Translations under genes and position numbers: made by a program
Part shown: piece after piece, positions 62,189 to 64,000 of the stretch
Layout: every line of letters begins with the position of its first letter
Numbering within the stretch: position 1 is the first letter of the stretch
Source: Candidatus Zixiibacteriota bacterium
GTDB taxonomy: Bacteria; Desulfobacterota; Binatia; UBA9968
Assembly (NCBI GenBank): GCA_035574315.1
Contig: DATLYW010000009.1
Location: forward strand, 1 to 64,000
Direction: 5' to 3'
DNA length: 64,000 nt
The notes under the pieces: generated by a model
What the model was told of the DNA's origin: nothing
What the model saw: only the letters and a program-made list of their open reading frames with translations
Databases searched by the model: none

Positions 62189-63670
62189 ATGAAACTCCTT
62201 TTCATCACCCCGCCCATGGGGAACTGGGCACCGTGGGGCGACCGCCATCTGGCGGTCAACTCGCTGCACGCCCAACTGGCGGCGTTCGTGCGCGAAAAAG
62301 GGACCGCGGAGGTGGAGGCGCTCGACTGTCGGGCGCTCGGATTGGGGGAGAGCGAGATGCTGGAGGAGGTGCGACGGCGCGGCCCCGACGTGGTGTTCTT
62401 CGGCAGCATGATTCCCGCGGCGGGTGGCGCGGCGCAGCTCAACCGGTTCCACGCCGCGATGAAAGCCATCAAGGAAATTCGCCCCGGGACGGTGACCGTC
62501 GGCGGCGGGCTGATGTACACGGCGATTCCGCAGCAGATCATGAGGGACAATCCGCAGCTCGACTTCGCGCTGACCGGGGTGTTCGGCGACAACGAGCACG
62601 CGCTCGAGGAGCTCCTGCAGGAGCTCGGCGGGCCTTCGCCGCGCTTGGCGGAGATCCGCGGCCTTGCCTTTCGCCGCGGCGACGAGATCGTCCTCAACCC
62701 GCAGCGGCCGCTCATTCAAAATCTCGACGAGCTGCCGATGCCCGCCTACGATCTCTTCCCGATGGACCGCTACTGCGGCTACTCGGTGATCCCGAATTAC
62801 AACGAGGCGGTGACGTCCCGAGGCTGCGAGGGGGCCTGCCACTTTTGCTACGAGTGGTGGCTGGTCGATCCGCGCAACCCGCGCGACTTCAGCTCGCACC
62901 GGACCCGGGGCGGCAGGAAAGTGGCCGATGAAATGGAGCTCTTGAACCGGACCTACGGGGTCAAGGCGCTCACCTTCATGGACGACGACTTCAATTCGGA
63001 CCGGCAGAAGATGGTTGATCTGGTGAACGAGCTGGAGAAGCGGCGGCTCGACATCAGCTGGTTCTGCCTGAGCCGGGCGCAAAACCTCATCCGCGACGCG
63101 GACCTGATCCCCCGGTTGCGCAGGGTGGGGCTGTATCAGGTGTTGATCGGGATCGACGGGGGGACCGACGAGGAGATCGCCGAGGCGCGCAAGGGCCCGA
63201 TGAAGGTCGGGGTCAAGGAGCTGAAGGACCTGATCCGCTTCCTCCGCAAGAACGACATCTCGACGATCGCGACCTATCTGAACGGCTTCTGGGAGGACGA
63301 CGAGGCGAAAATCCGCCAGCGCGCCCGGGCCGTGGACGAGATCGATCCGGACATCGTCATGATCCAGCTGCTCAACCCCATTCCGGGCTCGCCGATCTAC
63401 AAGAAAGCCGTCAAGGAAAACCTCATCGAGGTCGACAACCTGAGCCTCTACGATCTCGAGCACTGCGTCATGCCGACCAAGTACCTGACGCGGCAGCAGC
63501 TCGCGGAATTGACCGGCTGGGCCTTCCAGTCGTTTTATGCCAAGCCGGGAAGGGTGGAGCGGATCCTGAACGGTTACACCTCGCCGTACGTCAAGATGAA
63601 GTTCCTCTCTTTCAAGGGCAACGCGGCCAAGTACGGCAAAGGCGCCGCGGAGGACGCCGTCGCCATCTAG
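62189..63670 (+). CDS. B12-binding-domain radical SAM protein
   Basis: 493 residues. The first ~150 form a cobalamin-binding Rossmann domain (LFITPPMGNWAPWG, VVFFGSMIPAAGGAAQL, VTVGGGLMYTAI) without the DxHxxG His. The radical SAM cluster is Cys213, Cys217, Cys220 in SRGCEGACHFCYEWW, followed by a TIM-barrel half (ALTFMDDDFNSDRQKM, VLIGIDGGTDEEI, VMIQLLNPIPGSP). Such enzymes include BchE, HpnJ and many methyltransferases or cyclases; none is clearly matched. CAGGAGC precedes the ATG. It is followed 16 bp later by an SDR, which may act in the same pathway. Confidence 0.9.
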   Translation: MKLLFITPPMGNWAPWGDRHLAVNSLHAQLAAFVREKGTAEVEALDCRALGLGESEMLEEVRRRGPDVVFFGSMIPAAGGAAQLNRFHAAMKAIKEIRPGTVTVGGGLMYTAIPQQIMRDNPQLDFALTGVFGDNEHALEELLQELGGPSPRLAEIRGLAFRRGDEIVLNPQRPLIQNLDELPMPAYDLFPMDRYCGYSVIPNYNEAVTSRGCEGACHFCYEWWLVDPRNPRDFSSHRTRGGRKVADEMELLNRTYGVKALTFMDDDFNSDRQKMVDLVNELEKRRLDISWFCLSRAQNLIRDADLIPRLRRVGLYQVLIGIDGGTDEEIAEARKGPMKVGVKELKDLIRFLRKNDISTIATYLNGFWEDDEAKIRQRARAVDEIDPDIVMIQLLNPIPGSPIYKKAVKENLIEVDNLSLYDLEHCVMPTKYLTRQQLAELTGWAFQSFYAKPGRVERILNGYTSPYVKMKFLSFKGNAAKYGKGAAEDAVAI

Positions 63671-63686
63671 CATTCGAACTGCCCCC

Positions 63687-64000
63687 ATGGCGGAGCAAGC
63701 CGAGAAGCGGCCCCTTGAAGGCCGGGTCGCGCTCGTGACCGGCGCGAGCCGGGGAATCGGAGCCGCGGCGGCGGTCCGGCTGGCGCGCGCGGGCGCACGG
63801 GTCGTCATCAACTACCTGCGCAACCGCGCAGCCGCCACGGAAGTCCTGCGGCGCGTCGAGGAGGTCGGGGGGCAAGGCCTGATCGCACAGGCCGACGTTA
63901 CGCGGGCGGAAGAGGTCGCCGCGATGGTGGAGGAGGCGCGGCGCCATTTCCCGCCGCCCGACGTTCTGGTGAACAACGCGTATTTTCCTTTCGACGTGGG
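63687..64000 (+). CDS. Short-chain dehydrogenase/reductase, truncated by window end
   Basis: The first ~104 residues of a classical SDR: the cofactor motif TGASRGIGAAAAVRLARAG (canonical TGxxxGIG), a basic NYLRNRAA after strand 2 that suggests NADPH, ADVTRAEEV and DVLVNNAYFPFDV, where the usual NNAG is NNAY. The catalytic Ser and YxxxK lie beyond the window. It starts 16 bp after the radical SAM stop, probably in the same transcript. Confidence 0.85.
   Translation, partial: MAEQAEKRPLEGRVALVTGASRGIGAAAAVRLARAGARVVINYLRNRAAATEVLRRVEEVGGQGLIAQADVTRAEEVAAMVEEARRHFPPPDVLVNNAYFPFDV

Overview
This is a high-GC (roughly two thirds by eye), gene-dense bacterial chromosome segment with about 58 protein-coding genes, one tRNA and no phage or insertion sequence. 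The organism is Gram-negative: it has TonB-ExbB-ExbD, a type IV pilus secretin, lipoboxes and many Sec signal peptides. The order pilMNOPQ-aroC-aroK-aroB-aroQ, the order priA-def-fmt-rsmB-rpe, an alpha/beta 2-oxoacid:ferredoxin oxidoreductase, a UPF0182 protein and a B12-binding radical SAM protein all resemble Desulfobacterota (Deltaproteobacteria) and related uncultured soil or sediment lineages such as Binatota, Rokubacteria or Methylomirabilota. The exact phylum cannot be fixed from this window.

Layout. 0-5.1 kb: an isochorismatase-fold hydrolase, a lipobox-bearing SAM methyltransferase, an amidohydrolase and a fused trehalose-phosphate synthase/phosphatase. 5.2-7.1 kb: four small envelope genes (two glycine-zipper lipoproteins, an M48 protease, a secreted basic protein). 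7.3-16.6 kb: an NtrC-type two-component system, moaA, an SDR, an MFS transporter, a chromate transporter, a molybdopterin-binding protein and a second isochorismatase-fold hydrolase. 16.7-24.6 kb: korB, korA and a four-CBS protein on the minus strand, then clpS-clpA and a Ste24-type membrane protease on the plus strand. 24.6-32.2 kb is the most accessory-like part: a DGQHR/DUF262-like protein of unknown role, an ExeA-like ATPase remnant, a membrane ClpP-like protease, MarC, a small SPW-like membrane protein behind a structured leader, and a three-gene operon ending in a secreted caspase-like protease.

32.5-38.4 kb: tRNA-Pro(CGG) and the minus-strand housekeeping run priA-def-fmt-rsmB-rpe. 38.9-47.8 kb: a small HTH regulator with a 24-bp perfect palindrome upstream, translationally coupled to pilMNOPQ, followed by aroC, aroK, aroB and aroQ (shikimate pathway). 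47.8-54.4 kb: a divergent pair (secreted coiled-coil protein and secreted VWA protein), then a five-gene minus-strand operon that begins with two paralogous 24-residue-repeat envelope proteins and continues into TonB, ExbB and ExbD. 54.7-64 kb: a GT39 glycosyltransferase, uppP, a TVP38/VTT protein, UPF0182, an orphan ABC permease with a textbook terminator, a B12 radical SAM protein and the start of an SDR cut by the window end.

The best candidate for an undescribed system is the repeat-protein/TonB-ExbB-ExbD operon at 49929-54413. The second repeat protein ends 3 bp before tonB, so a proton-driven trans-periplasmic motor appears to be dedicated to these repeat proteins rather than to a recognisable receptor. 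Second-tier candidates are the HTH-palindrome-pil module, the caspase operon, and the orphan DGLQR protein.
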